Assembly: GCA_041940425.1 (NCBI GenBank)
Contig: JBGTSF010000010.1
Coordinates: forward strand, 30,487-94,486
Reading direction: 5' to 3'
Source: DATHTS01 sp041940425
Lineage (GTDB): Bacteria; Acidobacteriota; Blastocatellia; Pyrinomonadales; Pyrinomonadaceae
DNA: 64,000 bases
Positions 16,985-25,661 of this stretch are shown here, one piece after another. The notes under the pieces are model-generated. The model saw nothing but the letters and a program-made list of their open reading frames with translations. It was not told the DNA's origin and did not search any database. Positions within the stretch are counted from its first letter, which is position 1. The number at the start of each line of letters is the position of its first letter. A program made the translations under genes and the position numbers.

Positions 16985-18256
16985 ATGGCTACGGCACTTG
17001 CACAAATTTCTAAAAACCGAACAATTCGCAATCCGGCGAAAACGATTAACAGCGCGAAGCTGAGCAATCTTTCGTGCGAGCAGGAACTCATTCTTTTATG
17101 TTCGCGGCATGATTTGACAAACGAACAGATCAACCGCATTTCGTTTCTTCTGAGTCTTTCGCCCGATTGGGATTATATTCTCAAAGCAGCGCATCGAAAC
17201 GGCGTTTTGGCGGTCGTCAGCAAAAATCTGACGGATAATTTCGCCAGCCGTCTGGACTTGGAAACAAAAAATCAAATCAGTGTCTTTTTCAATACGCACA
17301 CGGCGCGTAATATTTTTATTACCGGAAAACTCATCGAAGTTGTCAAAATGCTCGACGATGCCGGAATTCCCTCTCTGCCCTTTAAAGGTCCGACGCTGGC
17401 GATGCGGCTTTACAAAAACATCGCGCTTCGCCAATTCGTTGATCTCGATCTGCTCGTTCAGCCGAAAGATTTCGACCGCGCAATCAAACTGTTTTTAGAC
17501 GCAGGTTTTCAAACCTATGGCACCGTCGAGCCGAAAAAGCAAAACTCGCTTTTTATCAACCGCAAAAAAGACATCGGTTTGATCAGCGCGGACGGCGAAG
17601 TCAGAGTCGAGCTTCACTGGAAACTTTCCGGCTCGTTTTTCGCTCTGCCTATTGAATTAAAAGAACTTTGGAACAGACTGGAAAAAGCCGAATTGGGCGG
17701 ATACGAAATAAATACCCTGCCATTTAATGACCTGTTCGTTTATCTATGTATGCACGGCGCGCGGCACGGTTTTGAACGGCTCAACTGGGTTTGCGATCTA
17801 TACGAATTGATCGCAAACGAAGCGGCGATTGACTGGAAAGCCGTCAGCCTGCACGCGAAAAATTACGGCTGCGGCAAAACCGTCGAACTCGGTTTACTGC
17901 TCGTGCAGGATTTTTTCGGCGTAAAGACGGATTATCCCGGATGGGAAAAGATCGAAACCGACGAAGTTTTAAAAAAAGCCGCCGCGCAAATTCGCCAAAA
18001 ACTCTTTGCCGAAAAATTCAGCACGACCGGGATCGGCGATTGGTATCTCTATCACCTGATGCTCAAGGAGAAAAAAACCGACCGCCTGAAACTGCACCTG
18101 CATTATCTTTTCTGGTATCTCAAACTCACGCTCAAACCGAACGCGATGGACAGATCCGTCTTTCATCTGCCGGCGGTATTCTACCCGCTTTATTACATTT
18201 TGCGACCGGCGCGGCTGTTGTTTAACTACTTTTCAAACAAAAAACCTCTTGAATAG
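16985..18256 (+). CDS. Nucleotidyltransferase-fold protein (NTP_transf_5 type) of the RiPP cluster
   Basis: The 423-residue protein matches the uncharacterised nucleotidyltransferase family that accompanies some RiPP and polysaccharide clusters. The motif PFKGPTLAMRLY (about residues 132-143) and the metal-binding DLDLLVQPKDF (about 153-163) have the G...DxD arrangement of the pol-beta superfamily. A later RVELHWKLSG carries a possible third acidic residue. It lies 12 bases after the transporter, and its 3' end overlaps the next gene by 8 bases. It could nucleotidylate the peptide or a sugar phosphate; the substrate is unknown. Confidence 0.75.
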   Translation: MATALAQISKNRTIRNPAKTINSAKLSNLSCEQELILLCSRHDLTNEQINRISFLLSLSPDWDYILKAAHRNGVLAVVSKNLTDNFASRLDLETKNQISVFFNTHTARNIFITGKLIEVVKMLDDAGIPSLPFKGPTLAMRLYKNIALRQFVDLDLLVQPKDFDRAIKLFLDAGFQTYGTVEPKKQNSLFINRKKDIGLISADGEVRVELHWKLSGSFFALPIELKELWNRLEKAELGGYEINTLPFNDLFVYLCMHGARHGFERLNWVCDLYELIANEAAIDWKAVSLHAKNYGCGKTVELGLLLVQDFFGVKTDYPGWEKIETDEVLKKAAAQIRQKLFAEKFSTTGIGDWYLYHLMLKEKKTDRLKLHLHYLFWYLKLTLKPNAMDRSVFHLPAVFYPLYYILRPARLLFNYFSNKKPLE

Positions 18257-20840
18257 TTTTTACAAAAAACCGGCGAAAGATTGGATTTGCGGCGCGGTTT
18301 TTCTAATCGTTTTTTTGACCATAGCGTTTTACGGCGGCGCGGAAATCTGGTTTGAATCGCTCGTTTTCAGCGCGGTCTTTTTTCTTGGCGGCGCGGCATT
18401 TTGGCGGGGCGATTTTCTTCAAATTTCAAGTGAATGTAAAAAATTGCTCGCGCCGCTTTTCGTTCTCGCCGCGTTTTCATTTCTGCAATTTTTCTCGACG
18501 CTCCTGATTCAATATTTCTCTCTCGAAAATTCCCTTCTGTTGCCATACAGTTTTGACCTGACGGCGAGTTTTCGCAGCGGTTTGAAAATTCTCGCCGGCG
18601 CGTGTTTTTTTCTTCTCTTTCTCGCTTCATTGCGCCGCAATTTTCGCCTTTCGATTTTCGGCTTAGTTGTCACGGGAAATTCTTTCGCGCTGTTCGGCAT
18701 TTTTCGTTTTTTCGTTCAGGCACGATTTCCCGAAAATTTTCCCGCTCGTTTGGTTTCCGCCTTCATCCCGGCTGAAGGGTTCGGAACTTTTCTCAACCAG
18801 AATCATTTTGCCTTGCTGATGCTGATGACGCTCGGATTAAATACGGGCTTGTTCTGGTTCGGAAGATTGGAAATAAGCAAACGGATCTGTCTTCTGGTTT
18901 TGAGTCTGATTTCGTGGTCGGCGATAGTTCTGACGGCTTCGCGCGGCGGAATTATCAGCTCGTTTATCGTCGCCGGCGTTTTAACGCTTTTCGCTTCGGC
19001 TAAAAATAAACCAACGGTCTCGGGGAAAAACATTCTCGAAAAATTTCTTTCTTACGGAAAATCTCTGGTCGTTTTCGCATTTGTTTTGCTAGCCTTGATT
19101 TCGGGAATTATTTTTATCGGGCAGGACAGAGTTTTGCACCGCTTTGAGGAAATTCCGGCTGAAGTTGACGACCGCGTTACGACGCAAACTTTTCAGCGCA
19201 TTGATGCGTGGAGCGCGGGCGTTGAAATCTTCCGTGAACATCCGCTTTTCGGCACCGGATTCGGCGGCTATCAATACGCCGTTTCAAAATTTATTGACAT
19301 TTCCGGTCAAACCGTTCCGCGACAGGCGCACAACGATTATCTCGAATTCGCCGTTTCCTCAGGCGCGGTCGGAATCTTTTTCGGCGCGTGGTTTTTGTAT
19401 CACTTTTTGTCCGTTCTGAAAAAAAGATTCAAAGAGCCGGGCGATAATTTCGTTTCGGCTTCGCGGATCGGCGCGGTTTGCGGAATTTCTGGAGTCGCTC
19501 TGCACAGCTTTTTCGATTTCGGTTTGCAGTTTACCGGAAATTTTTTGTTTTTTACGGCTATGACTGCAATTGTGATTTTTCGAGTTTCAAATTCTGAACA
19601 TTCCAAGTCAGGTTTCAGTTATAAAAATTCCATTAAATTAAAGATAATTTTTTTGACAGCGTTTTTAATTCCGGCGATAGTTTCTGGGTTTTACGGCTAT
19701 TTTAGATTTAATCAGATTCAGTCAAAAAATTTTACAAATGAACTGATCAAATTCCCGTTCGATGCCGAATATTACGCGGCAAAATCGGATGCGTATTTCA
19801 AAAAAGGCAATTCGAAGGCGGCTTCGAACGAACTCGAAAAAGCGATTTTTTACCGACCGAAAGATTACGCGCTCCGGCTCAGACACGCGCAGAGCGAAGA
19901 AACTCTGAATAACTTTTCTCAAGCGAAATCCGCGTATCAAAAATCCGTCGAACTCGCCCCGCTTTACGGCGAACCGCATTTTTATTTCGGAAAATTTCTC
20001 GTAAACAATGATCTGACCGATCAAGGATTTAAAGAACTCGCCTTCTCTTTTCAACGTGATTCCCGTTTTTCCGCACAGGTTTTGGAAATCATTTCGGAAA
20101 AAACCGCGAAAGACGATTTGAAATTGATAAATCTGCTTTTGCCTTTAAATGACACGGGAAAAATAAAACTCGCGCGGTTTCTGATGGAACGAGAATCCTA
20201 CGATGAGATTATTTATTTAAATTGCGCGAGCGATTTTCCGCCGTATCTCGAAGATTTCCTGGTCAGACAACTTCTGGAGAAAAAACGATTTCAAGCGGCG
20301 TGGAAAATTGACCAAACCGTCTGCGGTTCGGAAAAAGAAATTTTTAGCGGTTTTCTCGACGGCGGATTCGAAGCGGGCGAACTGCGAAAAGGTCGCGGTT
20401 TCGGCTGGCGTATCGGAAACTCGGTCGAGCGAAAAAATCTGAATTTTGACGAGGAAAATCCGTTTTCGGGAAAACAAAGTTTGCAGTTTATTCTCGACGG
20501 CGACTTTAAAACTCATTTGATCTCGCAAATCGTTCCGGTCGAAAAAAACACGCGCTATCAACTGGATTTTTCATACAAAACCGATGAAATCGAACCGGAC
20601 GAAATTCCGGTTTTACAAATTTTACTCCGGCAAAACGATTCGGAATTCAAAGCCGGGGACATCGAATTTTCGAATGCAAAAACCGGATGGGAAAAATCGC
20701 GCACCGAATTTCAAACAAACGGACAAACCGAAGCAATAGAGATAAGGCTAGTTCAAAAACCCTGCGGTCAAGCGGTTTGTTCGATAAAAGGAAATATTTG
20801 GATTGACGGTTTTGAGATAAAAAAAGTGAGCGGAAATTAA
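18249..20840 (+). CDS. O-antigen ligase/polymerase fused to TPR and a C-terminal beta-sandwich-like domain
   Basis: This 863-residue protein has three parts. Residues ~10-480 form a multi-pass membrane domain with the Wzy_C/WaaL pattern: FLNQNHFALLMLM, LTASRGGIISS, EHPLFGTGFGGYQYA and PRQAHNDYLEFAVSSGAVG, with a loop His near residue 360. Residues ~500-640 carry tetratricopeptide-like repeats (FKKGNSKAASNELEKAIFYRP, then YQKSVELAPLYGEPHFYFG). Residues ~700-863 look like a carbohydrate-binding-module fold starting at FLDGGFEAGELR and ending IKGNIWIDGFEIKK. The start is a TTG overlapping the upstream stop by 8 bases; no ATG occurs before the membrane domain. It probably acts in the periplasm on polysaccharide or glycoprotein transfer. 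Confidence 0.8.
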   Translation: MNSFYKKPAKDWICGAVFLIVFLTIAFYGGAEIWFESLVFSAVFFLGGAAFWRGDFLQISSECKKLLAPLFVLAAFSFLQFFSTLLIQYFSLENSLLLPYSFDLTASFRSGLKILAGACFFLLFLASLRRNFRLSIFGLVVTGNSFALFGIFRFFVQARFPENFPARLVSAFIPAEGFGTFLNQNHFALLMLMTLGLNTGLFWFGRLEISKRICLLVLSLISWSAIVLTASRGGIISSFIVAGVLTLFASAKNKPTVSGKNILEKFLSYGKSLVVFAFVLLALISGIIFIGQDRVLHRFEEIPAEVDDRVTTQTFQRIDAWSAGVEIFREHPLFGTGFGGYQYAVSKFIDISGQTVPRQAHNDYLEFAVSSGAVGIFFGAWFLYHFLSVLKKRFKEPGDNFVSASRIGAVCGISGVALHSFFDFGLQFTGNFLFFTAMTAIVIFRVSNSEHSKSGFSYKNSIKLKIIFLTAFLIPAIVSGFYGYFRFNQIQSKNFTNELIKFPFDAEYYAAKSDAYFKKGNSKAASNELEKAIFYRPKDYALRLRHAQSEETLNNFSQAKSAYQKSVELAPLYGEPHFYFGKFLVNNDLTDQGFKELAFSFQRDSRFSAQVLEIISEKTAKDDLKLINLLLPLNDTGKIKLARFLMERESYDEIIYLNCASDFPPYLEDFLVRQLLEKKRFQAAWKIDQTVCGSEKEIFSGFLDGGFEAGELRKGRGFGWRIGNSVERKNLNFDEENPFSGKQSLQFILDGDFKTHLISQIVPVEKNTRYQLDFSYKTDEIEPDEIPVLQILLRQNDSEFKAGDIEFSNAKTGWEKSRTEFQTNGQTEAIEIRLVQKPCGQAVCSIKGNIWIDGFEIKKVSGN

Positions 20841-20851
20841 TTTCCGCCCAC
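20827..20851. terminator. Palindrome between convergent genes
   Basis: GCGGAAATTAATTTCCGC (20830-20847) is a perfect 18-base palindrome that includes the TAA stop of the upstream gene. The outer bases extend it as GTG...CAC with one mismatch. It lies between two convergent genes and could terminate both strands, although no U-tract follows. Confidence 0.45.
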
Positions 20852-20881
20852 AAATCGAAAACAAAAAATAATTTCAATTCA

Positions 20882-22882
20882 TCACCGTTTTTTAACGGTA
20901 ATTGTTACCGTATCTTCGGTCGTCAAAGCTCCGTCGCTGACTCTCAGACGCAGAACATAATTTCCCGAGATCGAAAATTTGGCGGTCGTATTCAGCGAAT
21001 TCGGATCGCCGAAAATAACCACCCCGCGACCGCTGACCTTGCTCCACGAAACCGATAACGCTCCCGGCGGGTTCGGCAACCCGTCATCCGTCGCCGTGCC
21101 GCTCAAATTTGCGGATGAATTTAAAGTTATCGTTTGATTATTTCCCGCATTTACCGCCGGTGCCTGATTGGGTGCGACGACACTGTTTGTTCTGATCAGC
21201 ACGAACGCGCCGAAAACCGGAAACGTATTCGGTTTTAACGGATCGTGATACCAGCCGGTCGTTTGATCGTAACCGATAGGTTTGGCGCGCGTTCTGCCCG
21301 TCATCGGAATCTGCAGATTTCCGCCCGAATACGTTCCGGTAATCACGTCGCCGAAATAATCCTGCGTGTTTCGCAATTCGTATGTATCGCCCGGATTTAA
21401 AACCGCGCTGGCGTCAACACCGACCGTATTCGCCTGATCCCAATTATAAATTATGACATTGGCGCGGTTCGCGTCATAGCGGTTCGGCTTGACGAAAACC
21501 TTCAAGCCGGTCGGCGCGGAATCCGTATAGGTGCTGTTGGCATCGAACGGGAAATTGTGGGTCCAGGATTTTCCGGTGTAATTGTAAGCCGTTACCTGCG
21601 ATCCGGTCGTTTTGTCGTAAGCGAAATCGCCGTATTGCGATGCCGGAACCGCGCCGGCGGTTCCGCGAAAATTGACCTTGAAATGCCAGTATGGAAAGCC
21701 CGTAAACGCCTTGTAGTAAGCGTTGTTGTCAATCAAAAATTTACTGCCGGGTTGATTTGAAGCATAGTTGAGAATCATATCTCTGCCATTCGGATCTATA
21801 TTCCAAACCGTATTGTTTTGAAAGACCATCGGAGTCGTAAATTCGAAAAGTTCGACTCCGCCCATCGCGTAATTATTGCGAACCTCCGCGCTCTCATACG
21901 TCGAATTGATCTCATCCCCGATCTTCAAAGTACTGCCGTAAAAATTATTGCCGATGACTTTGAAATTTCGGATATTCGGTCCTTTCCAAGCCATTCCCGC
22001 GTTGAAAAACGTATTTCCGAACCAATGCAGATTATACGCATACGCCGCGCTCGAACCGCCCGTCTGCGCGTTCATCGAAAAATTGCTGAAGAAAATATTA
22101 TCTTCCAAAATCTTTGTTCCCGTTTCGTTCTGCACATAACTTCCGTGTCCGTGCCGGCGGTCGGGCGCGTCCCAGCCGTTGTTGTAAATCACGTTCCCGT
22201 AATATTCCGTGTCGCGACTGCTCGCCCACGTTCCGATTCCCTGTCCGGCATCGTGAATGACAAGATTGATGATCTTTGTTCCGACGGCGTAGTCGTCAAT
22301 CGCGTTTCCGCGTCTTCCCTGCGGATTGGAACTCGTCGTGTCAATCTTCCGGTTCGTCGTTTCGGTATTGGTGATCTCGAAATTCATAAACCAGACGTAA
22401 CTGCCGTTTATCTTCAGGATCGTTTTGTTTTTCAAAGCCGAAAACGTAACGTTGCCGTCAATGGTCGCCCATTCGCCCGGATAACTCGCTACCATTACGG
22501 GATTTGCCGAAGTTCCGCTGAGCGTGCTGGTAAATCCCAGATCGGCGGTCGGCACGTTATAAACGCCGCCTCTCAGCCAGACGGTCGAGCCGGGCGGGAC
22601 GACCGTCTGCGTGCGCGTCAAAGCCGTTTTCAAATCCCACGGATTGTTGATCGAGCCGTCGCCCGACGCGCTTCCGTATGGCGCGGCGAAAAATTCGCCG
22701 GTCGAAATCTGTAAATCTTTTTCAGAAGATTCTTCCGTTTCCGCCGGATCGCTTTCGACCTGCGCCGGAAAACTCACGGGACTTATCAAAAGCCCGAACA
22801 TAATCGTCAAAGACAGCAAAAACGCCGCCTGTTTCTCTAATCTTTTATAAAAAAATTTAACCTCGAAGGGTTTAAATGTCAT
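20882..22882 (-). CDS. Secreted right-handed beta-helix protein with C-terminal PKD-like domain
   Basis: This is a 666-residue exported protein. The N-terminus is basic with a hydrophobic signal segment (about residues 18-36). A parallel beta-helix region follows, visible as repeated asparagine/valine ladders such as GNVIYNNGW, DNIFFSNFSMNAQ, GNNFYGS and FQNNTVWNI. A proline-rich linker VAPNQAPAVNAG leads into a PKD/cadherin-like domain of ~90 residues (ITLNSSANLSGTATDDGLP to DTVTITVKKR). Such proteins often cleave or bind polysaccharides; no catalytic residues could be assigned. The start at 22882 is chosen over one 14 codons upstream because an AAGGAG lies 6 bases before it. No PEP-CTERM or LPXTG signal is seen. 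Confidence 0.78.
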   Translation of the reverse strand: MTFKPFEVKFFYKRLEKQAAFLLSLTIMFGLLISPVSFPAQVESDPAETEESSEKDLQISTGEFFAAPYGSASGDGSINNPWDLKTALTRTQTVVPPGSTVWLRGGVYNVPTADLGFTSTLSGTSANPVMVASYPGEWATIDGNVTFSALKNKTILKINGSYVWFMNFEITNTETTNRKIDTTSSNPQGRRGNAIDDYAVGTKIINLVIHDAGQGIGTWASSRDTEYYGNVIYNNGWDAPDRRHGHGSYVQNETGTKILEDNIFFSNFSMNAQTGGSSAAYAYNLHWFGNTFFNAGMAWKGPNIRNFKVIGNNFYGSTLKIGDEINSTYESAEVRNNYAMGGVELFEFTTPMVFQNNTVWNIDPNGRDMILNYASNQPGSKFLIDNNAYYKAFTGFPYWHFKVNFRGTAGAVPASQYGDFAYDKTTGSQVTAYNYTGKSWTHNFPFDANSTYTDSAPTGLKVFVKPNRYDANRANVIIYNWDQANTVGVDASAVLNPGDTYELRNTQDYFGDVITGTYSGGNLQIPMTGRTRAKPIGYDQTTGWYHDPLKPNTFPVFGAFVLIRTNSVVAPNQAPAVNAGNNQTITLNSSANLSGTATDDGLPNPPGALSVSWSKVSGRGVVIFGDPNSLNTTAKFSISGNYVLRLRVSDGALTTEDTVTITVKKR

Positions 22883-23109
22883 CGGTTGCTCCTTTTTGCC
22901 CGATTTCCGTTTAAAAAAACACACTTATACCGCAGAGCGCGGGGGCGCGTCTCGATTTTCAAAAACGTCAGTCCTGAAAATTAACAAGAAAATGTTCAGC
23001 TTTCGAAAAAGCGAAAAATTTCTTGAGAGCGATTTCTTTCAGTATTTTTTTGTTGACCTCGAAACGATTCGGGTTGGAAAATTTCGGGCATTTTCTTTTG
23101 AAATTTGTA

Positions 23110-23135
23110 AACGAATGATCATAAGATCATTCGTT
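23110..23135. promoter_or_regulatory. Perfect inverted repeat upstream of the beta-helix gene
   Basis: AACGAATGATC (23110-23120) and GATCATTCGTT (23125-23135) pair perfectly around ATAA. It lies about 230 bases upstream of the beta-helix start. It could be an operator for a dimeric regulator or a hairpin in the 5' leader. Confidence 0.4.
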
Positions 23136-23259
23136 AGGGGCAATATAATAATAGAACTAATAAAATATAATTTTCAAGGAGCATTTATCGAGATTTGAAG
23201 CGTTTTGGACGGAAATGTAGGCGAATAAAGAATATAGAAAAATAAAATATTTTTTTTAA

Positions 23260-23307
23260 AAAAATAGGACAAATGTGCCATAAACATTCGACATTTGCCC
23301 TATTTTT
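23260..23307 (-). terminator. Terminator after the nucleotide-sugar dehydratase gene
   Basis: Two 17-base arms (23260-23276 and 23291-23307) pair with a single G-U position around a 14-base loop, 17 bases after the stop codon of the - strand gene. On that strand the right arm begins with A residues and the stem ends in U-rich sequence, as in a factor-independent terminator. Confidence 0.7.
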
Positions 23308-23324
23308 CATTATCTGTTTGAAAA

Positions 23325-25292
23325 TCAATGCGATGCGGCGACGGCATAGCTGGGAAGCTGTAAACCGGATTTTTCGGGCGTTCCGAGATTTTCCGACACG
23401 ATTTTTTCTCTAAAACATTCGAGCGAGAGAAAATCCGCCAGAAAATCGCGCGCCGAATCTTCGTCATCGAGTATGCAAAGTTTTTCAATTTCGGCAATCG
23501 CGGGTTTGATTTTATCCGCCGGAAATGGCGCGATCTTTCCGATGAAAATCTTCGAATGGCAGGTTTTCTTCAACTGCTCGGCATCGGTTTCGAGTTCTTC
23601 GACCATTTTTTCGCCCGGTCGCATTCCGGTAAAAACGATCTTTATATCCTCGCCGGGTTTTAAACCGGAAAGGCGGATCGTTTCTTTGGCGAGATGCAAA
23701 ATCCTGACAGGTTTTCCCATATCGAGGATAAAAATTTCGCCGCCGCGACCGATCGCTCCCGACTGCATCACGAGCTGTGAAGCTTCGGGAATGGTCATAA
23801 AAAAGCGTTTCATTTCGGGATGCGTGACCGTCAGCGGTCCGCCTTTTTTGATCTGTTCGCGGAAGATCGGGATGACCGAACCGTTCGAGCCGATGACGTT
23901 TCCGAACCGAACGGCGACAAAACGGGTTTTATAAACTTTATCCAAATCCTGTATGACGAGTTCGGCGATGCGTTTTGACGCGCCCATCACCGAAGTCGGG
24001 TTGACCGCTTTGTCGGTCGAGATCAAAACGAAAGACTCCGCGCCGGTTTCGCCTGCCAGACGCGCGACCGTATTTGTCCCGAGAATATTATTTTTGAGAG
24101 CTTCGACCGAGTTAAATTCCATCATCGGAACGTGTTTGTAAGCCGCCGCGTGAAAAACGACATTCGGCTGGTATTTTTGAAACACGCGCCGCATACGGTT
24201 TTTGTCGCAGACGTCGCCGATCACCGGAACGATTTTCGTGTCCGGGCATTGCTCTCTGATTTCCCTTTCGATATTAAAAAGCGCGCATTCCGCGCGTTCG
24301 ACGAGAACGATTTTTTCGGGCGTGCAGGTCAGGATTTGCCGGACGAGTTCCGAACCGATCGAGCCGCCCGCGCCGGTTACGAGAACCGTCTTTTCCGACA
24401 AAAACGCTTCGACGCTTTGTTTATCGAGATAGACGGGCGAGCGTCCGAGAAGGTCTTCGACCTCGACATCGCGGATGCGGCTGACGATAACTTTTTCCTG
24501 CAGAATCTCGGTCAAACTCGGGATCGTTTTGACCTTGACCGGAATTTTTTTGCAGATGTCGAAAATACGCTGAAAGACTTTCGGCGAGATGTTGGCGATG
24601 GTGATGATCAGATGATCAATGTTCAATTCTTTGACCAGATACGGCAATTCGGCGGTCGTGCCGACGACCTCGATGCCGTGAATGACCGAGTTTTTCTTTT
24701 TCTCGTCGTCATCAACAAATCCCAAAACTTCAAAATCCAGATCGCCGCGATTTTTGATTTCAGAAATCGTCAAAACTCCGGCGCGTCCCGCACCGATGAG
24801 CAGAACGGATTTTTTCTTCGCGTGTTTGGAATTGCCGTTCGTGCGAAGAATCGTTTCGTGCATCTCGCGGCGCAAAAGTCGAATGCCGAGAATGCCGATC
24901 GAAGCGAGACAGAAATCGAGAATCGTGATGCTGATCGGAACCGCGCCCAACTTAAAATTTGTCGGAAGCAGAAATCTGAGCAGAAAAATCGGAACCGTCG
25001 CAATTGCCAGAGCGGTAATTATCTGTCTGACTTCCGGCAGACTGATATATCGCCAGATAAATTTGTGAACGCGAAAACACCGCAAAATAAATAGCTGTAG
25101 CGGGATGACGAAAAGCATTTGAAAAACGGCGGTTTTCGCCGTCTGTGCGTTGATCGAAAAGTCGAAGCGCAAAAGATACGCCAGCGCGAACGCCGCGCAG
25201 AGTACTGCCGAATCCAGCAATATTTGGATAGTTTTTAGTGAAATCAGAGTTACCGAGTGGATGCGCGATTCGATTGTTTGCACAAGAGACAT
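23325..25292 (-). CDS. Membrane-bound nucleotide-sugar 4,6-dehydratase (CapD/WbpM/PglF family)
   Basis: The 655-residue protein has four N-terminal membrane helices (about residues 15-130) and a first Rossmann-like domain with LLIGAGRAGVL (about 166-176). The catalytic SDR domain begins with VTGAGGSIGSELV (about 305). The STDKAVNPTSVMGASKR segment contains the TDK and MxxxK residues that replace the usual YxxxK in this family. These enzymes convert UDP-GlcNAc to a 4-keto-6-deoxy sugar, the first step to QuiNAc or bacillosamine-type sugars. The full length and both domains point to the large (WbpM/PglF) class. It is transcribed away from the aminotransferase that probably uses its product. Confidence 0.88.
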   Translation of the reverse strand: MSLVQTIESRIHSVTLISLKTIQILLDSAVLCAAFALAYLLRFDFSINAQTAKTAVFQMLFVIPLQLFILRCFRVHKFIWRYISLPEVRQIITALAIATVPIFLLRFLLPTNFKLGAVPISITILDFCLASIGILGIRLLRREMHETILRTNGNSKHAKKKSVLLIGAGRAGVLTISEIKNRGDLDFEVLGFVDDDEKKKNSVIHGIEVVGTTAELPYLVKELNIDHLIITIANISPKVFQRIFDICKKIPVKVKTIPSLTEILQEKVIVSRIRDVEVEDLLGRSPVYLDKQSVEAFLSEKTVLVTGAGGSIGSELVRQILTCTPEKIVLVERAECALFNIEREIREQCPDTKIVPVIGDVCDKNRMRRVFQKYQPNVVFHAAAYKHVPMMEFNSVEALKNNILGTNTVARLAGETGAESFVLISTDKAVNPTSVMGASKRIAELVIQDLDKVYKTRFVAVRFGNVIGSNGSVIPIFREQIKKGGPLTVTHPEMKRFFMTIPEASQLVMQSGAIGRGGEIFILDMGKPVRILHLAKETIRLSGLKPGEDIKIVFTGMRPGEKMVEELETDAEQLKKTCHSKIFIGKIAPFPADKIKPAIAEIEKLCILDDEDSARDFLADFLSLECFREKIVSENLGTPEKSGLQLPSYAVAASH

Positions 25293-25661
25293 ATATTTTT
25301 TGTATGTAAAATCGTCAGGATAAAATCAGGCAAAATTCTATTATTCCGAGAATATTACTTTCGCCCGCTTCAATCATCGTCGGTAACGCTCAATTTCGAT
25401 GGTCGCGCCCGATTGTTTTACGCCGCGCTGAAATCGGCGTTTTGTGCCGGAAGATTAGACAAAACGGTAATCCGGTTGACTTTACTCCGCGGGGAAAACT
25501 GTCCGATTGCGCTAGTTTTCTTTTTCCGGGTAATCCTTAAAGGCTATGTAAATTTATCTCAAACAACGATTTATTCGGTTTTCCCGTTTGTTACAAATAT
25601 AAGGGTAAAGAGAAAAATCCACTTTTGGGGACAAATTCCAAACCCGTAATTTGTAAAAAAT
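25293..25661. other. 369-base divergent intergenic region
   Basis: This region separates the - strand dehydratase gene and the + strand aminotransferase gene, so promoters for both must lie here. A TTGACT occurs at 25476-25481, but no good -10 box follows at the right distance. A 130-codon open frame on the + strand spanning the region has no RBS or recognisable composition and is not called. No riboswitch or repeat was recognised. Confidence 0.5.

Larger units (their letters stand above)
22883..23324. other. 440-base non-coding region between two - strand genes
   Basis: No convincing gene. From right to left it holds the terminator of the dehydratase gene (23260-23307), an AT-rich stretch, a perfect 11+11 palindrome (23110-23135) and the leader of the beta-helix gene. 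A TATAAG occurs on the - strand around 22925-22930, but no matching -35 box was found. Confidence 0.6.

Noticed and set aside
21818..22714. 298-codon + strand frame opposite the beta-helix gene
   Set aside because: Antisense shadow rich in Arg, Val and Ile, with no RBS and no recognisable features.
24132..25094. 320-codon + strand frame opposite the nucleotide-sugar dehydratase
   Set aside because: Antisense shadow of a clearly conserved gene; the residues are dominated by Asp, Arg and Phe as expected from reverse reading.
25257..25649. 130-codon + strand open frame between the dehydratase and aminotransferase genes
   Set aside because: Overlaps the start of the - strand dehydratase gene, has no recognisable domain and no RBS; the region is better explained as a divergent promoter.
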